A stretch of 55,225 nucleotides of DNA, taken from positions 19,846 to 75,070 of the forward strand of contig PNAM01000098.1 of NCBI GenBank assembly GCA_003170275.1, read 5' to 3'. The translations under genes were made by a program, and so were the position numbers. Positions 1 to 8,949 of the stretch are shown in pieces (position 1 is the first letter of the stretch; every line of letters starts with the position of its first letter). The notes under the pieces were generated by a model. That model searched no databases. It was not told the origin of the DNA and worked only from the letters and a program-made list of their open reading frames with translations. This DNA is from Myxococcales bacterium (lineage in GTDB: Bacteria > Myxococcota_A > Polyangia > Palsa-1104).

Positions 1-13
1 GGCCGAAAGACTG

Positions 14-1408
14 GTGAACGAGGTTCTTCCTGGACTCACCGTGTTCACGTTCCGCGCCGGCTACTACGGCTTCCTCACCTGGGCGATCCGGTCCGTGAAC
101 GGGCTTGCGCGTGACGCCGTGCCTCGGCGCACACCGCGCCGGGAGGTTCTCAACGCGCTCGAGCGGACGCTGGCTCTCTGCGAGTTCGTGTACCACGGCG
201 TGGACGATGACTCCTGCACCTTGATTGGGCAGCGCAGCAAGCTGCGCGTCCTCTCGGGCAACGAGGGCGACCGGTATTGCGTCCCGGAGAGGATCCTCAA
301 GAACCAGAACAGCGCCGGCAGCTTCCGCCTGTTCGCGACCTCGCTGGTGAGCCTCGGGCTCGCGGAGGAGGCCGACGAGCTGGCGGTCGACGGACTCCTA
401 CCTTTTCAGCTCACCCCGCTCGGCGACGGGCTGGCGACCGCGTTTCAGCGTCGCGTCGATTCGTCGTTCATTCCGTTCGGTCTGGGCGAGCGCATGCAGA
501 CCCGAGACACGCTTCGCGGCTGGGGGCGGGATCTCTGTTTCTCGGCCATCGCTCGGCAGGCGCGCTACCGAGAGCCCCTGCTGCGAGGCCTGCTTCTCGG
601 CAACAGTCGTGACACGGAGAAGCGGTACCGGACGGTCGCTCACCTCTTCGCCGAGGGATTTCTCGCCGACGCCGCCGCCGACGTGGCGGTGGAGGACGCC
701 GTCAACGAAGAGGACGCCGCCAATCTTGAAGACGACGTTCAGGGTGCCGGCGTCTCGAACCTTGATGTCGTCTTCCACTTCTACGGCTGTCCGCCACGCG
801 AGGACCTGCGGCCTCTCCAGGCCCTTTCCGTATTCGAGCTCCTCTCTCTCGGCCTTTCCGCCATCTTTCGCGCGGCGGTCGTCAGCATCGCCGATGCGGG
901 CAAAGCCGACATCGCGGGCCTGACGCGATCGATCGGCTCTGCGGGAGCGCTCGCGGCGCTCTGGCAGACGCCAATGAAGGACGCGAAGCCGAAGACGGTC
1001 AGGAAGCTGGCCGTGGAACTCTTGGAGTGCGGCGACGCAGTCGAGGCTGCTGCCATTGGCGGTGCGCTCCTCCTCCGGCTCATTCGCGACCCGCTCCTTC
1101 CGGTGGTCTGGGAGTCGCTCGTCCAGATGGCTCGCGAACCTGTCGAGCTCATCGAACGCTGCCTGCGGCAGAGAATGGACCGCTCGCTGGCCGAGGCGCT
1201 GCCGCAGTTGCTGCTCTCGATGGCTGAGCGCCACGAGCTCGTGTCGCAGCGGAAGAACCGCCAGCGGTGGTTGTTCGTGGAAGGCGCCACGATCGTGCGC
1301 GACGATCCGCAGGCGATGGGACTCGGCCTGCACGCGCTCCGATTCCCGCAGCTCGGCTCTCTCGCGCGGGATCTCGACCTCCGCGAGGAGGATCTTCGTT
1401 ATGGCTGA
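14..1408 (+). CDS. Uncharacterised protein, first gene of a PLD/helicase defence-like operon
   Basis: A 464-residue protein if translation starts at the GTG at 14. The frame is open to the window edge, so the true start may lie outside. I do not recognise the family. It looks soluble, is helix-rich and has no signal peptide or clear catalytic motif. A short acidic stretch (about residues 225-240) follows an Ala/Asp-rich segment. Its stop overlaps the start of the PLD gene by 8 bases, so the two are very likely co-translated. Position and coupling suggest a partner or adaptor of the PLD-helicase pair; this is inference only. Confidence 0.75.
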   Translation: MNEVLPGLTVFTFRAGYYGFLTWAIRSVNGLARDAVPRRTPRREVLNALERTLALCEFVYHGVDDDSCTLIGQRSKLRVLSGNEGDRYCVPERILKNQNSAGSFRLFATSLVSLGLAEEADELAVDGLLPFQLTPLGDGLATAFQRRVDSSFIPFGLGERMQTRDTLRGWGRDLCFSAIARQARYREPLLRGLLLGNSRDTEKRYRTVAHLFAEGFLADAAADVAVEDAVNEEDAANLEDDVQGAGVSNLDVVFHFYGCPPREDLRPLQALSVFELLSLGLSAIFRAAVVSIADAGKADIAGLTRSIGSAGALAALWQTPMKDAKPKTVRKLAVELLECGDAVEAAAIGGALLLRLIRDPLLPVVWESLVQMAREPVELIERCLRQRMDRSLAEALPQLLLSMAERHELVSQRKNRQRWLFVEGATIVRDDPQAMGLGLHALRFPQLGSLARDLDLREEDLRYG

Positions 1409-3416
1409 GCGGCTGCCAGTCAGAGACGCGCTGATGTCGTTCGCGCCCCATGAGGCCCTCCGCGCCGCGCTCTTCCTGACCTACTCCTTCGATGGACGCT
1501 GGTTCGAGGAGGCGCTGGTCCCGGACCTCTGCGAGCGTCCGATCGCGACGATGCTCGTGGTTCGAGATCGCAATGCCATTTCAGCGGAGGCCCCGAGCGT
1601 CCGATATCGGAAGGCCAACGCCTGCGCGAGTGCCGTCTTCCATCCGAAGCTCGCATTGCTCGTGACCGAGGACAGCGCGCGGGCGGTGATCAGCAGCGCG
1701 AATCTCACCCGAGGGGGCTTCGAACGTCAGCGTGAACTGGGACGTGTCTTCGACCTTGGGCCGTCCGCGCTTGCAGACCACGGCATCTTCAAGAGCCTCG
1801 TCGACTACCTCGACAGCGGCGTCTCCAAGGAGGTCAAGGGCGACTCGGCTCGGGACTTGGCCGACGCCACGGAGGCTCTCCGCGAGGTCGTGAAGAAGCA
1901 CAAGGCCCCGCCGTCGGCCGCTTCCCACGTCTTGCTGCACAACTATGCCGAGCCGATCTGGACGCAGCTTCTCGCGCGCATGCCTCATCGAGTGCTGCGA
2001 CGCGCCGTCATCGTGAGCCCGTTCTTCGAACCCGACCGCAGGCATCCCGAGGATCCTGCGCTCGGACCACAGGACGCTTCGATCTTCGGCCGAATGCTGT
2101 ACGAGGACTTCGAGTTCGACGCCCCCAAGGACGAGATCCCCGTCCGCGTGTTCTTCCGGCAGAGCGAGGGCCGCACGGAGCTTCCGGTGCGGAAGCTGAC
2201 GAAGCTCGGGAAGAAGGTCGCCTTCTTCGCCCAGGACGAGCGCGAACAACGACTGCACGCGAAGCTACTGTTGCTCGAGGGCACCGAAGGGCCAGGTCGC
2301 GAGCCGTTTCTCCTGGCCCTCCACGGGTCGCCGAACTTCACGACGGCCGGACTCCTCAACCGTCCGCCGAATGGCAACTCGGAACTTGCCGTGCTCACCA
2401 CGTTGCCAGCCAAACGCAGGAGCATGGAGCAGAGCGTGCGCGTGCTCGGTCTCGACCGCGGGTTCAACCAGGTCGAGGACCTTAGCGCTCTGCATTCCGA
2501 AAAAGAGGGAGAGCCGCCCTCGCCACCCACGCAGGGCGTCGCGGACGCAACCTACAGGGTCGGGGAGGGGGCAGTGGCGGTCTCGCTCCTGCAGGCGACG
2601 CCGGCCGGGGCGCGCGTGCGCATCCTTCTGCAGCGCGATGGCGCCTGGGTCGTGATTGGCGAGGTCGCTGCCTCAGGGGTCACCGACGTCGTGGTCCCCG
2701 TGACGGGCATGGCTGATGTCGATGCCAAGACGAAGCTGCTCGAACTTCGAGGAACGACTCTGCGCATCGAAGTCGTCGGCGCCGACGACAGCGTGCTTGC
2801 GTCCGATTCGGCGCCGGTGAACGTCGACGTGCCCGCGGAGTTCTGTGGGCTCACGCTCGTAGGGGCCGCACTGCTCACGCTCGACGAGCGCATCGCGCGT
2901 GCCGGCGTCGGACTCCCGCCCACGTATCGAGAGCAACAGAAGTGGTTGGAGGCCCGGAAAGCGCAGGACTCTGCCGGCGAAGGGCCTGCCGTGGTCACCC
3001 ATCAAGCGGACTTGGACCGCTTCTACCGCAACGTGCATCAGGGCCTCCGCGGGATCCTCGCCCGCGCGAAGGCAACCCCAGGCTCGGAGTTCGCGACCCG
3101 CCGAAGCCTCGATGAGCTCAGTCGCTGGGCTGTCGAGGCCGCGACCAGCGAGGTGGTGGTCATGACGCGGGAGTGCCGCCTGTTCTTGGTGGAGCGGCTT
3201 CTCCGCGGTGCTCGCGCGGTCGTCGAGGGCTGCTCGCCGGCGCTGAAGGCTCGCGTGCCAGCCATCGCGGCCGACCTTCGACTCTCCGATCGGCTCGGCG
3301 AGGTTGTCGGGTGGCTCGAGCGGATCGAGGAGCCGGCGCTTGCCACCTACGCGGCGGGCTCTCGCGTCCACGCGAAGCAAATGATGGGCGTCTTCAAGAA
3401 TGGAACCACCCGGTGA
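1401..3416 (+). CDS. Phospholipase D-like nuclease family protein (two HKD-type motifs)
   Basis: 671 residues. Two half-sites typical of the PLD superfamily are visible: H81-x-K83 with N101 (FHPKLALL...SSANLTRGG), and H286-x-K288 with N312 and E328 (LHAKLLLL...GSPNFT...NSELA). PLD-fold enzymes cut phosphodiesters through a phosphohistidine, and in defence loci they usually act as nucleases. The last 250 residues contain a beta-rich region and a helical tail of unknown role. Start ATG 1401 overlaps the upstream gene. Its stop overlaps the helicase GTG start (GTGA). PLD plus SNF2 helicase pairs are common in DISARM-related and DUF499-containing defence islands. The family is clear; the exact system is not. 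Confidence 0.85.
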   Translation: MAERLPVRDALMSFAPHEALRAALFLTYSFDGRWFEEALVPDLCERPIATMLVVRDRNAISAEAPSVRYRKANACASAVFHPKLALLVTEDSARAVISSANLTRGGFERQRELGRVFDLGPSALADHGIFKSLVDYLDSGVSKEVKGDSARDLADATEALREVVKKHKAPPSAASHVLLHNYAEPIWTQLLARMPHRVLRRAVIVSPFFEPDRRHPEDPALGPQDASIFGRMLYEDFEFDAPKDEIPVRVFFRQSEGRTELPVRKLTKLGKKVAFFAQDEREQRLHAKLLLLEGTEGPGREPFLLALHGSPNFTTAGLLNRPPNGNSELAVLTTLPAKRRSMEQSVRVLGLDRGFNQVEDLSALHSEKEGEPPSPPTQGVADATYRVGEGAVAVSLLQATPAGARVRILLQRDGAWVVIGEVAASGVTDVVVPVTGMADVDAKTKLLELRGTTLRIEVVGADDSVLASDSAPVNVDVPAEFCGLTLVGAALLTLDERIARAGVGLPPTYREQQKWLEARKAQDSAGEGPAVVTHQADLDRFYRNVHQGLRGILARAKATPGSEFATRRSLDELSRWAVEAATSEVVVMTRECRLFLVERLLRGARAVVEGCSPALKARVPAIAADLRLSDRLGEVVGWLERIEEPALATYAAGSRVHAKQMMGVFKNGTTR

Positions 3417-5833
3417 TCACCGAGCACGACATAGAGGCTCTGGTCTCGAACCTGCCGCTTGGCCCTGGTCATGAGGACCAGGAGCGAGTGGTCGCCGCTG
3501 CTCTGCGACGCTTTCTCGTCCATGGACAGCGCGGGGTAGTGCTCGCCGACGAAGTCGGCTTTGGCAAGACCTACGAAGCTCTCGCGGTGGTCTCCCACCT
3601 CTGCGCGCACGCGCGACGTCGCCGGAAACCTTTCGAGCGCGCCCTCGTGTTGTGCAAGCCCGCGCTGGTGCGCAAGTGGGAGGAGGAGACAAGCTCGGCG
3701 CGCGCGGGCCGTGGCTTCCCGAGATACCTTCCGGCGAAACACCCGGCCCACGCACTGTTCGGCAAGGAGGTTCGCTGCATCGACAACCGGGCAACGGCGC
3801 GAGAACTCCGACACGCCGGCGTCCGTGGGCAACGAGTAGATGGCCGTCATCAGGTTCCGCCGGGCCTCTACATCGTCAACGAGAAGCTACTCCAGGAGGA
3901 TAAGCGGCAAGCATCCACCCTCCTGCGCCAGATCTGGCGCACTCGCTGGGACGTCGTGGTCGTGGACGAGGCGCATCACTACGCGCACGGCAACAGACCG
4001 ATGCTGCTGTTCGCGCCCGATGGCGATCTCCGGAACTATGACCAGGCCTCCCTCGATTTCGACAAGATCCTCACGCTCACCGCCACGCCGTTCGAGCTTT
4101 CGCCGCACGAACTCGTGAACCTGCTGGCCCTCGTGAGGGCGGATCACGCCGCACTCGACACGATCGAGGCCGGGTTGCAGAACTTCGTCCGGGCGCTCGA
4201 TCGCTTCTTTGAGCTCCGGGAGCGCTCGCCAAGCGATCCTCTGCGGCAGCAGCAGGTCGGATTGCTCCAGCGGCTGCGCGATGACGACGCGCTGAACTCT
4301 GGAGCCAGCGACCGTGGGCTCCAGGCGCTGCTGCGACGCTTCCTCATTCGCAACACGAAGAAGCAGAATGAACGCCGGTACTTTCTCGTCGAGCGCGGAC
4401 CTCTTGGATTCGAGAGCGGGGAATTCCGAAAGCTCGACGAGAATCTGCAACACCGCGTGCGGCGCTCACCGCTCATCCCATTCGAGGGAGAGCACACGCT
4501 GTTCTACCTCGAGCTGCGCGAGCTCATTCAGGAGGTCACGGAGCGCGCCCGAGACGGCGAAACGAAGCGCACGTTCATCCCCACGGACCTCAGGCAGGGG
4601 CTTTCGTCGTACCGGCAGATTGCGGGTTCGGACCTCCTGAACCGCGACCTCGAAAGCGCTGCTCGTCTCAGAGGGCTCGTTGAGCGCTGGAACAAGGACG
4701 GCAAGCTTCACCCGAAGGTGGCTGCCCTCAGGGACGTCGTCCGCGGGATCGTCGAGGCAGAGATCCGCAAGGTCCACGAGTCTCCCGACGCTTGGTTCTC
4801 GAAGGTACTCATCTTCAACAAGCTCATCCGCGGCACAGCACCCCAGTTGACCGAGGTTCTCGGAGACATTCTCCAGGTCGCGTTCGATCGGTCGCTCACC
4901 GAGTTCCTGACCCCCTTGGGCATGACCCGCGATGAGCTCGCTCGGAAGGTGCGGCAGGTGGTGGATGCCCAGCTCGACAGCGCGGAGCGAGCGCTGAAGG
5001 CGGACCCAGCGTGTGCTGCCTGGCGACAGGTCCCCGATGAGTTCGCGCACGAGGACTTCGTGAGGCATCGCGGGCGCTCAATCCTTCACGTGTTCCGAGA
5101 GCCGCTGCGTCGGCGAGCGGTCCAGTCACTGGCACTCATCGACCTCATTCGGAGTTCGCCTTCGCTCGACGACGCTCACCTCGGAACGTGGGTCGAGCAG
5201 GAGATTACTGGGCGCGCGGTTCGCACCGTTCGTGCGGTGATCGATCGCTACCTCGACGACACTCCACACGAGGACGAGCCGCACGAGACGCTGATGGATC
5301 GCGCCGAGCGAGAGCTAATCGTCGAGCTCGAGGAGTCGAAGTCGATCGCGCTGGTCGGCCGCTTCGACGGGGGCAACGCGCCCGACAGAGAGGCGCATCG
5401 TAGGAACTTCAACCGGAGACACAACCCGTTCCTCCTGCTCGTGGGTCAGGTGGGTGAGGAAGGCATCGATCTCCAAGAGCAGTGCAGGTACGTCATCCAC
5501 TACGACCTCGAATGGAACCCCGCCCGAATGGAGCAGCGCGAGGGGCGTGTGGACCGCATGGGCTGGATGGGCGAGCGTCGAGATGCGGCGGGCTTCATCG
5601 ACGTAAGATTCCTGCTCCTCAACGGCACGTACGAGGAGCGCATCTTCCACACGGTCATGCAGCGCGACCAGTGGTTCCAGATCTTGATCGGTTCGAAGAA
5701 GAAGGAACTCGGTCTGCTTCCAGAAGAAGTCGACCAGGAGGTTGCTCAGGATCAGATCGAAGACGACGGCTCTGGCGGTGCCCTGACGGACAACGAGAAG
5801 GCAAGAGTGATGCTGGACCTCCGACCGGAATGA
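3413..5833 (+). CDS. SNF2-type DEAH-box helicase
   Basis: 806 residues from GTG 3413, which overlaps the PLD stop. Superfamily 2 motifs are in order: Walker A ADEVGFGKT (about 45-53), DEAH (185-188), motif III TATP (about 222), a C-terminal RecA lobe with GEEGIDLQ (about 681) and motif VI QREGRVDR (about 707-714). The ADEVGxGKT form is that of the SNF2/RapA group. It is an ATP-driven DNA translocase, probably working with the PLD nuclease. An ATG at 5830 overlaps its stop in ATGA fashion, as if a further operon gene once began here. That frame runs at once into the RAMA cassette. Confidence 0.88.
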   Translation: MITEHDIEALVSNLPLGPGHEDQERVVAAALRRFLVHGQRGVVLADEVGFGKTYEALAVVSHLCAHARRRRKPFERALVLCKPALVRKWEEETSSARAGRGFPRYLPAKHPAHALFGKEVRCIDNRATARELRHAGVRGQRVDGRHQVPPGLYIVNEKLLQEDKRQASTLLRQIWRTRWDVVVVDEAHHYAHGNRPMLLFAPDGDLRNYDQASLDFDKILTLTATPFELSPHELVNLLALVRADHAALDTIEAGLQNFVRALDRFFELRERSPSDPLRQQQVGLLQRLRDDDALNSGASDRGLQALLRRFLIRNTKKQNERRYFLVERGPLGFESGEFRKLDENLQHRVRRSPLIPFEGEHTLFYLELRELIQEVTERARDGETKRTFIPTDLRQGLSSYRQIAGSDLLNRDLESAARLRGLVERWNKDGKLHPKVAALRDVVRGIVEAEIRKVHESPDAWFSKVLIFNKLIRGTAPQLTEVLGDILQVAFDRSLTEFLTPLGMTRDELARKVRQVVDAQLDSAERALKADPACAAWRQVPDEFAHEDFVRHRGRSILHVFREPLRRRAVQSLALIDLIRSSPSLDDAHLGTWVEQEITGRAVRTVRAVIDRYLDDTPHEDEPHETLMDRAERELIVELEESKSIALVGRFDGGNAPDREAHRRNFNRRHNPFLLLVGQVGEEGIDLQEQCRYVIHYDLEWNPARMEQREGRVDRMGWMGERRDAAGFIDVRFLLLNGTYEERIFHTVMQRDQWFQILIGSKKKELGLLPEEVDQEVAQDQIEDDGSGGALTDNEKARVMLDLRPE

Positions 5834-5850
5834 CCGGAGTGGGCCGGGGC

Positions 5851-6057
5851 TCAGCCCGATCGCCAGGGCGTCAGGCGCGCGCGGTTCACGGCGGCCCACT
5901 TCTCGTGGTCGAGACCACGCAGGAGGCGCTGCAGCTCGCGCAGGCTCTCGACGTCGAGCCCGTCGAGGTTGATCCGGTACCGGCGGCCAGTGGCCCGGGC
6001 CAGATCGGCCCGGAGCCACTCGACCAGCCGTCGCTTCTCGTGCTCAACCGGCAACAT
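5851..6057 (-). CDS. Small conserved-looking protein of the RAMA cassette
   Basis: 68 residues, leftward, 24 bases downstream of the RAMA gene and so probably in its operon. The sequence is charged and has a compact fold-like core (WLRADLARATGRRYRI followed by an LDVESLRELQRLLR helix). No family is recognised with certainty. The protein is too short to infer a function; DNA binding is possible. It sits in the seam between the helicase gene and the broken DUF499 gene, so it belongs to whatever replaced the front of DUF499. Confidence 0.6.
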   Translation of the reverse strand: MLPVEHEKRRLVEWLRADLARATGRRYRINLDGLDVESLRELQRLLRGLDHEKWAAVNRARLTPWRSG

Positions 6058-6081
6058 CGGTCCCGGCCGCAGCCGGCGTCA

Positions 6082-6675
6082 TCATGCCACCTTCTCGCGC
6101 AGGCTCTCGATCACCTCCGCGTGCTTGCGGATGGCGGCGACGACCTTGCTCCGGTTCTCGTCGGTGACCCCCTCCTTCACGAGCGCCTCGACGTTGCCGT
6201 GGTAGCGCTCCCAGGCGCGGTCCAGCGCGGCCAGCGGGTCGCTCGGGCGGCGCGGCGGCTTGGTGAGGCCCCAGAACGTGAACCCGTTCTGGGTCTTGTT
6301 GGTGAGCCCGAGGTCCTTCGCCGCCGCCATCGCGGCGGACGAGAGCGACCGGTACACCTTGCCCGCGTACCGGATGCCGCCCTCTTCGACGGTGCATTCG
6401 CAGCGGACCGCAGCGTGGCGGTCACGCTTCTGGAGCACCGTCCCCGGCGCCGGCAGGCGCGGGTCCGGCGTGGTCGGCGCCGCCGGCGTGACGTGCGCGA
6501 CGGCTGCGGGCTTCGCCATCGCCTCGGGCGCGGAGGTGACCGGCGCGTCCTTCTTCGCCTGCACCGGCACCTTCGGAGCCTTCCGCGCCGTCGCCTTGCC
6601 CTTCGCCTCGGTCTTCTTCGGCATCGTCTTCTTCTCGGTCTGCTTCTTGGCCATGGTCTTCTTCTCCTTGTTCAT
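6082..6675 (-). CDS. Histone H1-like Lys/Ala/Pro-rich protein with RAMA domain
   Basis: 197 residues from ATG 6675, or 190 from ATG 6654, which has a better-placed GGAG. Residues 1-70 are a Lys/Ala/Pro-rich tail resembling bacterial histone H1-like proteins. Residues about 70-135 match the pattern of the RAMA domain (DPRLPAPGTVL...GIRYAGKVYRSLSSAA...NGFTFWGL). The DUF2924 protein at 20217-20699 carries the same pattern. RAMA is a predicted modified-DNA-binding module often linked to adenine methylation. A basic tail plus RAMA suggests a chromatin-type protein reading DNA modification. It runs opposite to the surrounding defence genes. Confidence 0.7.
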   Translation of the reverse strand: MNKEKKTMAKKQTEKKTMPKKTEAKGKATARKAPKVPVQAKKDAPVTSAPEAMAKPAAVAHVTPAAPTTPDPRLPAPGTVLQKRDRHAAVRCECTVEEGGIRYAGKVYRSLSSAAMAAAKDLGLTNKTQNGFTFWGLTKPPRRPSDPLAALDRAWERYHGNVEALVKEGVTDENRSKVVAAIRKHAEVIESLREKVA

Positions 6676-6751
6676 CGGTTGGTGCCACCCCGGGCCAGCG
6701 CGCTTCCGGGCACCACGTGCAGCAGGCGCGGCGGGGCGATTTCAAACATGA

Positions 6752-7828
6752 CGACGGGATGCGCGTTCTCGACGAGGCGCACGAAAGCACGCGACGACCG
6801 AGAGCGGCTCCTCGTCGCGCACGTTCAAGAGCGCGCTGATCTGGGTAGTCGCGGAGGACTCGACCACTCTCCGGGACGAGGCTCGGAAGCTCCTCGCGTG
6901 GAAGGACATCGAGGGCGATGCCGGCGAACTCAAGCTCGACGAGGTCCAGCAGCGACAGATCGTCGAAAACGCCAAACGCGCGGAACGCGATCTTCGTGAA
7001 GCGGTCTGGCGCTCCTACAAAAATGTCTATCTGCTCGCGGAGGACAACGCTCTGCGGAAGATCGACCTGGGCTTGGTGCACTCGAGCGCGGCGAGCTCCC
7101 TGGTCGAGCTCATCGTGTCGCGCCTGAAGCAGGAAGACATCGTCGTCGAAGGGGTGAGCCCGAACTTCCTCACGCGCTACTGGCCGCCCGCGCTCCCGGA
7201 GTGGAGCACGAAGTCGGTGCGCGACGCGTTCTACGCGTCTCCGAAGTTCCCACGGCTGCTCAAGGCTGACGCGGTGAAGGACACGATTTCGCGGGGCCTC
7301 GAGGCGGGCACCATCGCGTACGTCGGAAAGAGCGCTGACGGCACGTATGAGCCGTTCGTGTACAAGCGCTCTCTCGGTAGCACCGACATCGAGCTCGCCG
7401 ACGACGTGTACCTCATCGTGCGGGAGCGCGCGGATGAGTACCTGGCGAAGAAGGCTGCGCCTCTGCCGATCGTGCCGCCCATCGCTGGTGCCGGAACTTC
7501 GGGTACCCCGACGGGCTCGGTCGCCGTCCCCCCCGTGGCGCCTTCGGTTGGCGGGGCTGGGAGCGCAGGAACCCAGTCCGAGCCCCCGCCTGGCGCCGAG
7601 ATCACGGGCTTCTCGTGGACCGGAGAAATCTCGCCGCAGAAATGGATGAACTTCTACACGAAGGTCCTCTCGCGTTTCGCGACCGCGGGCGGCCTGAGGC
7701 TTTCCGTCACGGTGGATGTCGACCCCCCGGGCGGCACGGCGACGTCGAAGGTCGAGGAGACGAAGGCGGCGCTCCGGGAGCTTGGAATGTCCGAGAACGT
7801 GACCACGCGACGTCGAGGTGGCGCATGA
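6752..7828 (+). pseudogene. C-terminal remnant of a DUF499 (COG1483) AAA+ ATPase gene
   Basis: The frame is open from 6752 (after a stop at 6749-6751) to the TGA at 7826. Conserved DUF499 C-terminal text is readable well before any good start: FKSALIWVVAED, then KLLAWKDIE, then WSTKSVRDAFYASPKFPRLL, and near the end PQKWMNFYTKVLS. The only in-frame start of note is TTG 7073, which would cut the conserved part. Family members are about 1000 residues with an N-terminal Walker A; here the ATPase core is absent. The missing front is replaced by the leftward RAMA cassette. I read it as a truncated pseudogene of the PLD/helicase system. Confidence 0.75.
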
Positions 7829-7857
7829 ACTCGTGCGGGCGAGGCCTGTGCTGAGCT

Positions 7858-8949
7858 ATGGCAACGCCGAAGGAAACCCTGTGGGAACTTGATCCGCACA
7901 CGACGGCGAAGCACGAGATCCTGCGTCGGTACCTTGCGGCCTGGTTTCCGATCCTCGGCACCTATCACAGCCGCATCGTCTACATCGACGGCTTCTCCGG
8001 GCCGGGCCGCTACAAGAACGGTGAGGCTGGGTCGCCCGTGATCGCGCTCGACGTCGCCGTCAGTCACCGCAAGTCAACCGTTGGCGAGATCGCATTCTGG
8101 TTCATTGAGGAGCGCGAAGATCGGTTGGCGCACCTGAAGCAGGAGTTGGCCGCGATCACCGTTCCCGCGCACTTCAAGATCACTGCGGAGGCCGGGCGCT
8201 TCCACGAGAAGTTCGGGAAGGTCCTCGACTCGATCGAAGCGGACAAGAACGTGCTCGCTCCGACGTTCGCGTTCATCGATCCGTTCGGTTTCTCTGGAAT
8301 TCCTTTCTCGCTTATCGAGCGCCTTCTGAAGCACAAGCGCTGCGAGGTGTTCATCACCTTCATGGTGGACGCCATCAACCGATTCCTCGAGCACCCCGAA
8401 GACAAGGTGGTTCAGCACATCGTCGATGCTTTCGGTGGCGCGGAGGCCGTGGAGATCGCGAAGGGGTCGGGGGACCGCATCGTCAAGCTCCGCGAGCTCT
8501 ACCAGTCGAAGCTCTCCGGAGCTGCCAAGTACGTCCGCTTCTTCGAGATGCGGGATCGACAGGAACGCACGCAGTACTACCTATTTTTTGCGACGAACAG
8601 CGAGCTCGGTCACCTCAAGATGAAGGAGGCGATGTGGAAGGTGGATCCCGACGGAGATTTTCGCTTCTCCGACGCTACCAACCCCAGCCAGATGGTTCTC
8701 TTCGAGGTCGACCCAACGAAGGTGCTGGCCGCGCAGGTGCGAGAAGAATTTCGGGCGAAGGGCACGGTGACCGGTTTCCAGGCGCGGATCTTCGTTGAGA
8801 ACAAGACGGCGTACCTCAAGAAGCACATGACCGCGGCCCTCAAGCACGAGGAGGAGAGCGGTCACCTGAAGATCGACGAGGTCAAGACGGACGGGAAGAA
8901 GCGCCGTGCCAATTCCTACCCGGATGAAGCGAGGCTCACATGGGCCTGA
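7858..8949 (+). CDS. tcmP: Three-Cys-motif partner protein TcmP
   Basis: 363 residues. Resembles the TcmP family, which is encoded next to three-Cys-motif (Gp37/Gp68) proteins. It has a methyltransferase-like layout: a glycine-rich motif VYIDGFSGPGRY (about 41-52) resembling an S-adenosylmethionine loop, and FIDPFGFSG (about 139-147) in the place of a DPPY-type motif. The biochemical activity of the family is, as far as I know, unsettled. Its stop overlaps the next start by 10 bases, so the pair is translationally coupled. Location in a defence island supports an anti-mobile-element role by association only. Confidence 0.85.
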   Translation: MATPKETLWELDPHTTAKHEILRRYLAAWFPILGTYHSRIVYIDGFSGPGRYKNGEAGSPVIALDVAVSHRKSTVGEIAFWFIEEREDRLAHLKQELAAITVPAHFKITAEAGRFHEKFGKVLDSIEADKNVLAPTFAFIDPFGFSGIPFSLIERLLKHKRCEVFITFMVDAINRFLEHPEDKVVQHIVDAFGGAEAVEIAKGSGDRIVKLRELYQSKLSGAAKYVRFFEMRDRQERTQYYLFFATNSELGHLKMKEAMWKVDPDGDFRFSDATNPSQMVLFEVDPTKVLAAQVREEFRAKGTVTGFQARIFVENKTAYLKKHMTAALKHEEESGHLKIDEVKTDGKKRRANSYPDEARLTWA

